DNA of 64,000 nucleotides from Cercis canadensis (Eukaryota; Streptophyta; Magnoliopsida; Fabales; Fabaceae): positions 599,769 to 663,768 of the forward strand of contig QAOA01004151.1 in NCBI GenBank assembly GCA_003255065.1, given 5' to 3'. The notes beneath the pieces are model-generated. The model searched no databases, had not been told where the DNA came from, and was given only the letters and a program-made list of their open reading frames with translations. The position numbers and the translations under genes were made by a program. Positions within the stretch are counted from its first letter, which is position 1; each line of letters begins with the position of its first letter. Positions 10,965 to 22,187 of this stretch are shown in pieces.

Positions 10965-13900
10965 TCAATCAGGAAGCTTCAGCTTCTCATTATTTTTCCA
11001 GCTGAAGAAAAGCATTCACATTAGTTAAACCAGAACTAAGCACAGTGATATACTTCTTTTTGTCTACAAATAGATACACACGGATAAATAAATGGTTAGA
11101 TACGGGTATGAGCTAGTTTTTTCATCTTCTGCATTTAATTTCAATGTGATGAGCAAACGTGTCTCAGCTAAAAAATATATAAAAATATGTGAAGAGCAAA
11201 GGTGATTACTGTAGCTGTTGCTATTCCAACCAGCATACTTGTGCATTTTTGTGCCACAAATTGACACATTAAGTCCAGATAAAAGTATAACAAGCTAAGC
11301 AACACCAGAAAGATGAAGCAAGAGATCTACCTCTTTATGTAGTAGTAGAAAAAATCAGCATAAAGAGCAGTCTGAATCAGGCCTGAGATCCAAGCTGTGA
11401 TTGGTGTTCAAAAAGCACATTAGCAGTAATTGAAAATAAAGTGCTGCAGATCATAAGGATGATAAAATGGTTATACTTACGTATCCACCGAACTTTGTGA
11501 GTCTCTGTGAAGAAACGATAAATCCAATTGATAATATAGAAAGCTCGGTATGCACTGCAAGAACAGTAACCACAAAATGCCATCACATTCTATCATCCTT
11601 CCTCCCCATCCCCACCTCAAAAGAGAAAAGAGAATTAAGAAGAAAGCAAAGTCGGCCTCATCCCTTAATTCTAAATAATGCATTTTAAAATTTTCATGCA
11701 AGTTCTGCTGGAAAATCTATTAATGCTGTATGAAAATATATGAAGATTGAAGCATAGACAAGCAAAAAAAAAAATATAGAGATCAAGGAAATCAAGATGT
11801 GTCATTATGGGGAATCTTAAGACTTCTTGGATAAGAAAAATTCCTCTAGCCTGATACGAAAGTGTGTATCTGTCCTTCCACAACTCTTGCACATAAAAAC
11901 TTATCTAAGATACTTCATTGAAATAATAGACCAAAGCAGGACATCAAATCTTGGCCATATATTGATCATATACATGTGACTTTACAGCCTCTTAGTACAT
12001 AATTATGGAATTATATAAATATGCAATGCAGATGAAGATAATTACAAATTTACAACAATCCATCCATAATAAGATGCACTTTACCACCATACCAGTACTT
12101 ATACAGAGTGCAGTATGCTAAGATACAGGCATATAACTCCTTAAAAAATCTAGTACGTAGGTTTAGCAAGGTTATGCCATATCGGTAACAGAAAAAGTAT
12201 CACAATAATAATTAAAAAAAATGGAGAAAGTATATTATATAAATAGAAGTATAATGATTTTAAGTTCAAAAATAAAGCACAATCTATAATTTAGCGAAGA
12301 CATGGAAGCACCCATCAACTATTTGATTCGAGGCAATTGATGGTCTTGGGAATAAACGACACCTACCAATTCAGGTTGCATTAAAATATAACTTAAAACA
12401 AAATAACCACCATAAGCTAAACTAGAGAGAGTACATTGTCTTCAAATTGATAAAAAAACGTAATGAAATAAAAAAATCGTAAGAAATATGTAATTTCAAG
12501 ATAGAACTCTTTGCTCTTTATTTTGTAAAGATAGTGTGTTTTACCTAAATATTTTATTTGAAAAGCAATATATATATATATATATATATGTCATTTATGT
12601 AACTCAAACGTATTACATGTCATACCTGTATTGTACCAAAAGCAGTAGAAATTTAAAAAGAAAATATAAATAAAATAAAACAAATTTGAGGAAATACAAT
12701 ACTAGTACCATATATGTAAAAGGTAACTGAATATCACTTTTCCACAACACCAGTGTCAAAATACGAACTAATTATTCTTGGCTATGAATGGAAAGTTACT
12801 TGTGCTCTTGGCGTGGTTAGCAACGATATATAGTTCTGCTTACATATATAATGGTGAATCACCAAGTTGGGTTCCCACTTTAAAGTGGGGAAGTCATTAA
12901 TATCTTTCGAAGTAGTATGCCTTTTGTTTTGTCATCTAGAATCTAGAATTCTAAGCCTAGCCAGCTGATAAGAAGGCATGACATACCCGAGCAGAAATAC
13001 ATAATTTCCTGTGAGGTTATCAATATTCCTTGACCTTTGCAGTAATAGTAATTGTGGTAGAATAGCTACTGCTTCAAGATATATGGAAAATGTCCACAAT
13101 ACCTATCAAAAAAGCAAGATTTCCATCAGAAAGTAAATCCCATATGTATCAAAGATATATGAAAGCTGACAGGGTTTTTCTTCAAGTAATGCAACAGCTT
13201 CCACAAATATAGATACAAATTATGAAATAAGTGTTTAGGGATGGCAATAGAACTTTTGTGCCATATTTCTGCTGTGTCGACAAAAGATAAAAGTTAAGTC
13301 ATATAGTTATTGCATCTGACATTTTCACACTATCAGCCAGACAAAGTAACACTAGGGAATTTGCTGCTCATAGTTGTCCCTCTACGAGATTGAAGTAGGG
13401 ACTCCCCAAAAATAATCAAGTGGATAGTTTTATTTGATATTTTGATGGAGGACATACAACAAGGACCCTGAATCACATTGAAACCTTGCGTTGGGGGAGA
13501 AGCAACTTTAAAAAACACAAACCCCAAGACTGATTTGATGTGCTTTTGTGGTTGCATTGGTCACTAAAACCTTTCAAGGGAGGAAACAGAGAAACTGCAA
13601 CAAATTGCAAAACAATTTGGCAGTTCATATATTTTCAGGTGTTTATTTTGCAAGCTATGACACTACCGGCACTATAGGCTCAAAACTAAGTTAATATAAC
13701 CAGTTAATTTAATGCACTCTTCAACACTTGGCAAACTTTAGCAGCATGGCCTTTAAATGACAACCTCATTAAGTTGCTTTATCACCTTAAAGAACCTAGT
13801 TTAAGGTCCTGAAAAGTAAATAATTTCAATATCTAATGGCTCAATGCCATATTATCCTATTTGATGAATAGTATGTTAGAAGGTAAAACAAGGAAGTAAT

Positions 13901-15107
13901 CAGAATTTCTCACCTCAATTACAGTAAACTCAAGGGGGATCAAAAGGGCCAGCAAAATGCATGACAAAACAAGAAAATAGTGCCTGAAAGTATCTTGATC
14001 CTTGTTGTGGGTTTGCTTTACCACTTTATGATACCTCATGTACCAGACAATTGCAATCGAAGTTCCAATGAAAACCAACTTCATTACAGTGTTGTACAAG
14101 GACAAATACCTTACGAACAAGTCAAGATATCGAGTAATGAAAACAATAGCATAGAGTTCCTGAGTCTTGAGGGAGATCCCTGAGGCAATGCAAGTAATTG
14201 TAGTGGTAAACTTCAAGAGTGGCATCACGAAAAATAGAAAATGTACAGTCATTCAAATTCATGTCTAGCCACAGATGGTAAAAGAAAAAGTTCCCCGGTC
14301 TCAGTACAACCTCTTCCCTTCTGAACAGAAATAAAGAGGCAAGAGTCTAAATGGTAAAAATCAGGAATATCCTATTCAGGTTTTAATATCACAAAGGATC
14401 AAACTGATAATGACTCTCTTCTGTATCAAAGTAAACCATGATTTAAAGTCAAAAGAAAACTTATACTTCTGATTACTTTTCATATAATATTTAAAAAAAA
14501 AAAATGCCATTTTAAGAACACCAGCGAATAATTCAGTGCATAAACAAAAATAAAGTTCATTGAATAATGAATAGAAATTAATAAGAATCCCCAATTCTTT
14601 CAGAGCAGCAGTCTTCCAGAACCATATATAAAATAATATAATAACCAATAAGTCAACCTGAAGAGCTCGAAAAGCTTAGTGATTGGACTCAGAATATACG
14701 AAAAATGTCCAACTGGAGAGCTAATTTCCCGAAATGACCCATTAATTAACACAACTCCATAGAAAAAATAAGAGTTGCTGCATTAACTATTGTAGCAAAT
14801 ACAATCAAGCAAGCACGCGGACAAATTCTAATTAAAAACTGTGTAGAAGTAATAATATAGAAAAAAAAAAATTGATAAAAGGTGAAACACAAACACATTG
14901 ATTTCAAAAAGAGAGAAATTTAAGGACAAAAATTTACAAGCAACAACAAGCACTAGAAAGCAGGAAAAAAAAAAAATCCCAGGAAAAGAAAAATGGAAAA
15001 ATGTAAGGAAATTTACCTGCACAGGACTTAGTGGTGCGAATCTTGAGGAGGAGAACCACTATACTGAGAAGATGGGTTAAGTCCCCAGCCAATCTGAACA
15101 AGTTCAT
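10965..15107 (-). CDS. ERD2: ER lumen protein-retaining receptor (KDEL/HDEL receptor ERD2)
   Basis: Six coding exons on the minus strand: 15107-15017, 14179-13914, 13102-12987, 11554-11481, 11394-11331 and 11001-10965. All junctions are GT-AG and the frame stays open for 215 aa, exactly the usual plant ERD2 length. It begins [20 protein letters not shown] and contains [42 protein letters not shown] and [16 protein letters not shown]. These are diagnostic for this seven-helix Golgi/ER membrane protein that binds H/KDEL tails and returns escaped ER residents in COPI vesicles. The last exon is only 37 bp and encodes the cytosolic tail [11 protein letters not shown]; without it the frame would end early in a TAG made by reading into the intron. 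Exon 4 (74 bp) and exon 5 (64 bp) are also very short. Confidence 0.95.
12567..12590. repeat. (TA)n microsatellite
   Basis: About ten uninterrupted TA units inside the ERD2 intron between exons 3 and 4. Confidence 0.85.
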
Positions 15108-15656
15108 GGTTGCTAGTTCACCCTTTTTCTCTTCCAAGTTCCAAGCTCAGGACTGTGTTTCTGGGTTTAGGATTGATCCGTGAGTTATAAATTAAGACAA
15201 ATATTTATGTTGGACTTAGGATCGTGCTTTCCTCCTTGATGCTTTGGGGTCTTTAACGTTGACTTGGCGGTTTGGGGTCTTTAACGTTGACTTGACAAAA
15301 CTACACGCTCGTCCCAAACTGACTGGATCCTATCCAGTATCCTCTCCCTGCTAGAAAATAAAAAATAAGGGATAATAATTTCATAAGGGAGATATCCTAA
15401 ACAACGGGGTTAAAGCGTAATTTCCAACAGAAAGAATTAGTATATTTCTTTTAAATTGCAAATCAAGTTATTAAACATTTCAAATTTGACATATCTCTTG
15501 CATGGCAAAGGCTTCATCGCATGGTCCAGTTAGATTTATACGTTGTTAATTTTGGGCTTGATCTATTTAAAAATAAAGCTTCACAAGTATAAAATTAAGT
15601 TTGAGCCTCAATTTCAAAGCTCATTTAAAAATTTTAGATTTTCTAGACCTAGTTTA
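15108..15656. other. ERD2 upstream region; otherwise nothing recognised
   Basis: This contains the 5' leader and promoter of ERD2 (minus). A short direct repeat occurs at 15239-15292, where GGTTTGGGGTCTTTAACG-like sequence appears twice (GGGGTCTTTAACGTTGACTTG). The rest is AT-rich with no coding signal. Confidence 0.4.
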
Positions 15657-16681
15657 ATTTTGAACTAAATAATACACATTTATAAATTATTTACATAAAA
15701 GATGCAGTTTTTAAATTATTTACTTAAAATAGATAATTTTAAATATTTTATTATTTTTTATATATAAAAGAGAACACGTTATACATAAATATAGCATTTA
15801 TAAACTAAAAACGCTATAAAGCATATCAAGATAAAATGTATTCACTGTTTAAAAAGACAAAAAAAAAAATTAAAAGTAAACATGTTACAATCTATAAAAT
15901 GTGTTCTAATAGAACATGTTTTATGACTTAAAGTGTATTCTAATAGAACACGCATTAAGCCAAGTTATGGCGAAAAGAAAAAGATAAGAAATTGCAAAAA
16001 TTATTGAGTTCTATTCTTTTTTTTCTTTTTACAAATTACTTTGTTTTTGTATTAAAATCACTTTTTTTTTTAATAAAGATGCAAAATTATTATGGGCTTA
16101 AAAGTTAAAAGAAAGCAGAACACATCATGAAGTGAGCACCAACATTGTTTCAAGCGGCCCAGGGAATTGGACTCAAGATCAATTGCATGCACTAAAGGAA
16201 GAAAACCGAAAAGCTTAGGCCCAGTTTCAGACTGGGAGTATTTTCGAATTTCTTATTTCCTATTTTCTTCTTAATAGTTGATACTTGGCTTAATGTGTGT
16301 TTTATTAGAACACACTTTAAGCCACAAAAAGTATTTTAATAAAATACATTTTATAAGGTAAAGCGTGTTTTACAAGGTAAAGTGTGACACGTGCTTTACA
16401 AGGTAAAGCATGACGCGTGCTTTATTAGAATACGCTTTATAGGCTATAACGTGTTTACTTTTAAAAAAATATTTTATTATCTTTTTAAATAATGAACACG
16501 CTTTATTTTGACATGTCTTATAGCATTTTTACTTAATAGACGCTATATTTATATATAGCGTGTTCTCCTTTACATATGAAAAATAATAAAAATATTTAAA
16601 ACTATTTATTTTAAGTAAATAATTTAGAAATTGTCATTTTTACGTAAATAATTTATAAATGTGTATTATTTAGCTCAATTT
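15657..16681. mobile_element. foldback element with about 300-400-bp terminal inverted repeats
   Basis: The left arm (15657-15965) and right arm (16280-16681) are reverse complements over most of their length. The outer ends read GAACTAAATAATACAC on the left and GTGTATTATTTAGCTC on the right. Both arms then contain the ATTATTTACTTAAAATA, TAAATATAGC and AAAAGTAAAC blocks, and they end inward with the TTAAGCCAAG block. The right arm is longer because a unit of about 30 bp (TTTACAAGGTAAAG plus a GTG-type core) is repeated near 16350-16430. The unpaired loop of about 300 bp has no coding capacity. This is a non-autonomous foldback/long-TIR DNA transposon; I found no clean target duplication, so the superfamily is unresolved. 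Confidence 0.75.
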
Positions 16682-17067
16682 GCCGCCCAACTTGATTATT
16701 ACATCGACCCTCCCAAATTTTTTTGCTTTTATTTTCAATTCATTTTCTGAATTTTTTTTATTTTTAAAATAATATAAGTCAATCCGTTCAATCTTATGGC
16801 TCTATAGGGCTGACCTTGAGTTAGCCAAAATCAGCTCGTTTAAAATTTTGACACCATTTTTTTTCTTTTGGTATTACAAGAGAAGAGAGAAAAAAAAACT
16901 ATAACCTAGAAAAGCCACAAACAAATTATCTGCTAACAACATAAGAGAAAGTTGTGGGAAGAGATGCTAAATCACTTCCCAGCTAACATGCCCTCTTGCA
17001 CCATGCTTAGCTACAAAATTTGCAAATTGATTAGCCTCGCGCAACACATGAATAATAGACACTTAGA
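16682..17067. other. intergenic, nothing recognised
   Basis: AT-rich spacer between the foldback element and the PIF-like terminus. No coding signal or repeat was recognised. Confidence 0.4.
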
Positions 17068-17415
17068 GTGTGTTTGAATAGAGTATTTATAGAGTGTAAT
17101 ATATTTATAAAGTGTATTTGAAATACTTATTTTAAATTACTCTATTTATGTAATTTTTTAAGGTATTTATGAAATTCTAATGTATTTTTTTTAGTTACTT
17201 TAAAGTCTTTATTTTAAATTCACTTAAAATTGAGCGTATTTCAAATTACTCGTTTTTTCTCCCCGAGCCCCGATACCCCTCCACCATGAGCAACGCAATC
17301 TGAACGATGCCTTTTTCTATTCATGAAGTCCAGGGGGGCGATAGAGACAGAAACCCGTAACTGTCTGTGATTTGGATTCAAGTTTATTCGACCCAATTCC
17401 AAGAGAAACAGAGAG

Positions 17416-17574
17416 ATGATACTGGTGGCGATCATGGCGGAGGTGCTGGAGGAGTACACGGCATTGCTGGCGAGAGTGGTGGAGCAAGTGTTCCGCTCCG
17501 CTCCGTTGCTGCGTCGGGTTTGGTTCCTCATTCTCCATAGCCTTCCCTCTGGTTCTCGTCCTCGTCTAATTTGA
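17416..17574 (+). CDS. small ORF, 52 aa, candidate conserved plant micropeptide
   Basis: ATG at 17416 to TGA at 17572-17574, plus strand, uninterrupted. It begins MILVAIMAEVLEEYTALLA, followed by RVVEQVFRSAP, LLRRVWFLILHSLPS and an arginine/proline tail. The pattern is an amphipathic or hydrophobic N-terminal helix, a basic RR pair and a second hydrophobic segment. The local G+C is well above that of the surrounding AT-rich DNA, as for exons elsewhere in the window. I have an uncertain memory of short plant proteins starting MILVA-E-LEEYT-LLARV, but cannot name a family or function. An opposite-strand frame (17241-17538) has unlikely low-complexity content. Its position inside a possible transposon could make it a captured fragment. 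Confidence 0.5.
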   Translation: MILVAIMAEVLEEYTALLARVVEQVFRSAPLLRRVWFLILHSLPSGSRPRLI

Positions 17575-17590
17575 GCCCCTGCTTAGTCAT

Positions 17591-17620
17591 TTTCTTCTTC
17601 TTCTTCTTCTTCTTCTTCTG
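17591..17620. repeat. (TTC)n microsatellite
   Basis: About nine TTC units just downstream of the small ORF stop codon, followed by more TTC-rich sequence to about 17656. Confidence 0.85.
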
Positions 17621-17804
17621 TTTTTGATTTTCATGGAGCTTCTTCTTCAGCTTCTTGATTTGTGTATATCATTTTCGAGTTTATGTAATTTTTAGGTGTT
17701 ACAGTTAATCAAGCTCTGTTTGGTTTAAATCTTCATCTTTTTGTAACGATTTCTGTGATTAAATTCATGTCTATCAGAATTTCTTTGAAGAGAGAAAAAC
17801 CCAG

Positions 17805-18144
17805 AAGCAGAATCGCAAGAAATGAAGAACCTAATTTGCAGAAAACTTTGAAAGTTAAGATAGTGAAGGAAGACACAACATCAATCAAAGAACAGAGAGG
17901 TACCCCTATTCCTGTTGGAATTGGAAGTAGAAAATTTCAGGGACATGGCCACAAAAGGGGGATTCATTAATGAGCTGCGAGAGGTAGTTTTGGTACTTCC
18001 AAACTTGGAACGTGGGAAATGTGTTATTGTTTGTCTTACATAAATCAGAGAAGTTCCATTTTTTTGGTTGTATAAACAGAAAGGCAAACAAAATAATAGA
18101 GTATCCAAACAATGTATTTTATAAATACATGTATTTAAAATATT
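17805..18144. repeat. left copy of a 340-bp duplication abutting the N gap
   Basis: This block matches 18479-18818 base for base at a constant offset of 674, with seven substitutions and no indels that I can see. It stops exactly where the N run begins. The most likely explanation is a false duplication made at the gap from two haplotypes. Confidence 0.9.
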
Positions 18145-18478
18145 NNNNNNNNNNNNNNNNNNNNNNNNNNNNNNNNNNNNNNNNNNNNNNNNNNNNNNNN
18201 NNNNNNNNNNNNNNNNNNNNNNNNNNNNNNNNNNNNNNNNNNNNNNNNNNNNNNNNNNNNNNNNNNNNNNNNNNNNNNNNNNNNNNNNNNNNNNNNNNNN
18301 NNNNNNNNNNNNNNNNNNNNNNNNNNNNNNNNNNNNNNNNNNNNNNNNNNNNNNNNNNNNNNNNNNNNNNNNNNNNNNNNNNNNNNNNNNNNNNNNNNNN
18401 NNNNNNNNNNNNNNNNNNNNNNNNNNNNNNNNNNNNNNNNNNNNNNNNNNNNNNNNNNNNNNNNNNNNNNNNNNNNNN
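18145..18478. other. assembly gap (334 N)
   Basis: Undetermined bases. Translations running through this stretch are meaningless. Confidence 1.
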
Positions 18479-18818
18479 AAGCAGAATCGCAAGAAATGAA
18501 GAACCCAATTTGCAGAAAACCTTGAAAGTTAAGATAGTGAAGGAAGACACAACATCAATCAAAGAACAGAGAGGTACCCCTATTCCTGTTGAAATTGGAA
18601 GTAGAAAATTTCAAGGACATGGCCACAAAAGGGGGATTCATTAATGAGCTGCGAGAGGTAGTTTTGGTACTTCCAAACCTGGAACGTGGGAAATGTGTTA
18701 TTGTTTGTCTTACATAAATCAGAGAAGTTTCATTTTTTTGGCTGTATAAACAGAAAGGCAAACAAAATAATAGAGTATCCAAACAATGTATTTTATAAAT
18801 ACATGTATTTAAAATATT
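18479..18818. repeat. right copy of the 340-bp duplication abutting the N gap
   Basis: Starts at the first base after the N run and repeats 17805-18144 to about 98 percent. The right copy continues into the element end at 18819-18884, while the left copy is cut off by the gap. Confidence 0.9.
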
Positions 18819-18884
18819 ACATTTTAATTACATGTATTTGAAATATACAAGAATTTGTCAAATTCTTCATCCAAACAAAACCTT

Positions 18885-19944
18885 AGTCAACTTCTACCCA
18901 ACAGAATTCGAATATCACTAATTAAGCATGAAAGCTACACTCAGCATCCTTCACCAACTTCACTGCTTCAAGAGAATCAGTTTACCAAATAAAGTGCACC
19001 ACCCCATGATCCCAACACCAGCGAAGACCATTTTGGCTTGGTTTGATTTGACAATGCTATACACCGGTATCTCACATGTTGTAGTGTTACTAAAGCCACA
19101 AGTTTGTGGTTCCCTATTTTGTAAACATACACAATTGCATAAGAATATAAATAGTTAATTTGATGTCACTGCAATTGTTTTTTTCTTAACTTTATAGTTT
19201 ATATATAGTTGTGTACAATTATAAAATGGAGCATCCAAATTGAGTGCCACGTGTGCAACACATCATAGATTAGTATGTATATGCATATAACTGTGCACAT
19301 TATAAACCTTAATTTTAAGATTTATCTCTTTCTTGTGCAAGAAGAACCCAAAAAAAAATTTAATGGCCAAAGACATAATGTGCTTAGCATGATGTGGGGA
19401 TCATGAAGGTGTGAAATTAATATCTTATCAAACACCATGATTGATTCAATTGGATACTGATACATGTTCAATATATCTTGGAAAGAACATCATTCACCCC
19501 ATTAGCCTCTCTTTGGCAGTGATTAAGGTAGCATGATATATAGTGAGGTGAGTGGGAGTGTCATTTTAATCTAGTAGATGTAAAGCAATGTTAGAATCCA
19601 ATTCAATTAAGAATCTTGAGCTCTAAGGTTTTATTTACTCATTCTTATCCACTCATGCTTGATTATGATAAATAAGAGGAATTAACCGAAAGTTTTATTT
19701 TCTAGAATTTATTTTAAAATATAATACAATTCTATCAATATTATTTTTGCCCTCACAAAATAAAATTTTTAGATTCTAATGATTTTAAATATTTATAATA
19801 ATTTTAATTTCTATATCTTTATGTATTTTGAAATATAAATAATTTTAATTTGTATTATATTTTTAAATTTAAATGATATATTATTTAAAAATAAGATTGA
19901 TAGAAATTATCATAAATTAAATTTATTATAAAATATTTTGCTTC

Positions 19945-19981
<37 letters not shown>

Positions 19982-20224
19982 GTATGTATGTATCTATCTA
20001 TCAAAGAAGGGACCAAATTTTATTTTGAGGTACCGCTTTAGTCACTTAAAAAATGAAAATATTTCAAAACGTATTGAAAATTTTGTGGAAACAATTTTTT
20101 TTTTAAGAAATATGTCTAATATTTTAAAAATTTTAATAAAAATAAATTAAAATGATCAAATACCCACTCCAGCTATACTTCTCTACCCAACAGCCTAATT
20201 GATCTTCTTCAAATTACCATCAAT
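18885..20224. other. intergenic AT-rich DNA with an (AT)n tract
   Basis: No coding region is supported. It includes an (AT)n microsatellite of about 14 units at 19950-19978 followed by short TATG/TATC units to about 20001. The frames around 18928-19158 and 19938-20150 show no domain and are driven by base composition. Confidence 0.5.
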
Positions 20225-20351
20225 TAGATTACATGCAACATCACTAAACGGTTTGTAGTCGAGTAGTATTGAGGTCGTTCTCATGGCTTATAGATTCCGT
20301 TTGAATCTAAACTCGCAGCCAAAATACCAAAAAATAGATTACATGCAACAT
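20225..20351. mobile_element. 93-bp SINE-like insertion with a perfect 17-bp target duplication
   Basis: The 17-mer TAGATTACATGCAACAT occurs at 20225-20241 and again at 20335-20351. It brackets a 93-bp insert (20242-20334) that ends in an A-rich tail (CCAAAAAA). The insert carries a weak tRNA-like pair: GTAGTCGAGTAGTATTGAGG resembles an A box and CCGTTTGAATCTAAAC resembles a B box. A long perfect target duplication plus an A tail is the signature of L1-type retrotransposition, so this is a very short SINE. The perfect duplication suggests a recent insertion. Confidence 0.75.
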
Positions 20352-20690
20352 TTGAACCATTATCTCCTATTAATTTTTTTAATAGGCCCATTATTTAAGT
20401 CAAGTAATTAAACATTTTCAGCCAAAAGAAATGTACTTAATCTTAATGTAATGTTAAAACCATCCAGAAAAGAAAAAAGGCAAAACCTAAACATAGAAGA
20501 TCAAATTAATACGCTTAAACCCTAAATCTTAAATTTTATTTTATCTCGAGATCTGATATGGGGTTGGTAATGGGAGCAGTGTGATCCTTCATCCTCTTCC
20601 GTTAAATTCCTCTACTACCCACCCACGCCCTTTTAATTTAGGTTTTAGATATTTACCCTTCCAAATGGAAAATTCAAAAGCTTCTACAAC
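20352..20690. other. intergenic, nothing recognised
   Basis: AT-rich spacer with no coding or repeat signal that I could identify. Confidence 0.4.
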
Positions 20691-20699
20691 TACAAGTTA

Positions 20700-21060
20700 G
20701 GGAATGAATAGCATAAGGCAATCTCTATCTGGCGAAGGGATGAAGTGTCAAGTTTTCCTGATTCCAAACCAAAGGCATACAACAAGTGATTGAAGGCAAA
20801 ATTTGAGAAAAACGATGTGGGTATTGTGTAGAGTAAGCTTTGCTTGTGTGATCGATAGTACTTAGTAAACCCATTACCGTTGTTACAATAAAAAAGATCA
20901 AAATACCATTGTATAATACATTCTCATTCTCTAACTCATTTTCACACACACTCTTATCTCATGCGCGCTCCTCTCGGTTTCTCTCATTTTCTCCTTCAAC
21001 TTAGCTAACTTAAAGCGTCGGAGGTAACGCCGGAGCTTTGGCTCTGGCCTCCCCCTGATT
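20700..21060 (+). mobile_element. possible LTR/TRIM remnant
   Basis: A TATA-like stretch (TTGTATAATACATTC near 20908) is followed by a pyrimidine-rich leader and then AACTTAAAGCGTCGGAGG near 21008. In many plant LTRs an R/U5 region with an (A/T)CTTAGGC(A/G)TCGGAGG-type motif follows the TATA box in this way. No paired LTR, primer-binding site or coding region was found, so this is a tentative fragment. Confidence 0.3.
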
Positions 21061-21980
21061 GTCTATCTCTCTTTTTACAAGTTGTCAACCTCATCCTAAT
21101 TTTAGCAATGACAACTGTGTTTCTGATCGATGGTTGTAAATTTTGGGTAATTCTACTTATATGAGACAAGTTGTCTCTTTTTCATAATTGAATGAATTAT
21201 TGTCCTACGTTCTTCAATCTTTTGTTTATCCTCTTCGTCATTTAAAAAGATTTTTCATGTTACATGTTTCGATCAAAATGGCTCCATATAACGCTTCCTT
21301 TCTATGTGGACTGAAATAGATAGGCACCTATCAACTAAGAACCATAATTAAGATAACTACTACAGAATCAGAAAACCACTGCAGCTGAAGTCTGCAAATA
21401 TCCAATCACCAATAATAATCCATACTACTGCTATAGATAATATTCCTATATCAGATAAACTATACTATTGCATATATCAAAAAGTGTTAGAGAGAAATAT
21501 ACTTGGGAGTTGAGAATGAAAATAGAAATTCCAAGAACTAAAGCCCCTGAGAGATTTGATCTCCATAATGTTTTTATTTTCTAATTAGCCTCTACAATTC
21601 TTACCTAAAAGCTTTGAATATTTTTAACTCCAAGTTCACTAGTGTGATCATAACATATATACTAATTAATTGCAAATAAATAAATAATTTATCGAGAGTT
21701 CTTTTTTTTAATGAGAATACATGTAGGAATTCACCTACATTCTTATACTCCATAAAAGTCTTTCATATGAAAGTTGGAGCTAACACAAGTACATACAATA
21801 CAATTAGTTTGTGAATCTCTCAAAGTTGAGGTTGTAAGTTTGAATTCTCATCTTTATATTCTTAGCTAGAATATAGCTCTATCTATATAATTAATAATTA
21901 AAAAAAGGTTGGAATTGAGATATTCATATGCTTTTTTATTTTATTTTATAAGAGAGTGCATATTTGGTATCATAGAGAAA
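21061..21980. other. intergenic, nothing recognised
   Basis: AT-rich DNA with no convincing gene, RNA or transposon end. Confidence 0.4.
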
Positions 21981-21982
21981 TT

Positions 21983-22187
21983 GATGGTAGTTCCAATGTG
22001 CTATATAAAGGAAGGATTAGAAATATGTAATTTTATTAATGATTCATGCATAGTATTATCATAAATAAATTTGTATTGAAATATCCAGAGTTGTTAACCA
22101 AGTTCGGTGTATATTTATTCTCCAAATTTTAGTAATTACTAATCAAATAAAATTCACTAATTTCTTTTGGAATTTACAATGAATGGT
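21983..22187. repeat. left unit of a tandem duplication (intact)
   Basis: Starts GATGGTAGTT and runs to ATGAATGGT. A second, diverged copy occupies 22382-22428 and resumes at 23389-23545 after the inserted element. Shared landmarks are GGATTAGAAATA, TTTTATTAATGA and AATTACTAATCAAA with AAATTCACTAATTT. Confidence 0.65.

Larger units (their letters stand above)
17068..18884. mobile_element. possible PIF/Harbinger-like non-autonomous element with captured DNA
   Basis: The left end reads TTA then GAGTGTGTTTGAATAGAG (from 17066). The right end, read inward on the minus strand, is TAA then GGTTTTGTTTGGATGAAG. A 3-bp TTA flank with a G-rich TGTTTGG-type terminus fits PIF/Harbinger. The ends are short and diverged, so an alternative is two separate small MITEs with ordinary DNA between them. 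The interior contains the small ORF at 17416-17574, a (TTC)n tract and the gap with its duplicated flanks, so the true length is probably about 0.7 kb shorter. No transposase is present. Confidence 0.35.

Noticed and set aside
11331..11554. ERD2 ending at the TAG just after exon 5 (204 aa)
   Set aside because: A good donor (AG/GTAGAT) and a downstream exon restoring the conserved tail and exact family length make the longer form better.
17241..17538. Two overlapping minus-strand frames opposite the small ORF
   Set aside because: Serine- and histidine-rich low-complexity translations; the plus-strand frame has a far more regular protein pattern.
17881..18644. Long frames of about 150-210 codons across the gap
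   Set aside because: Most of their length is N; the real flanks are non-coding duplicated sequence.
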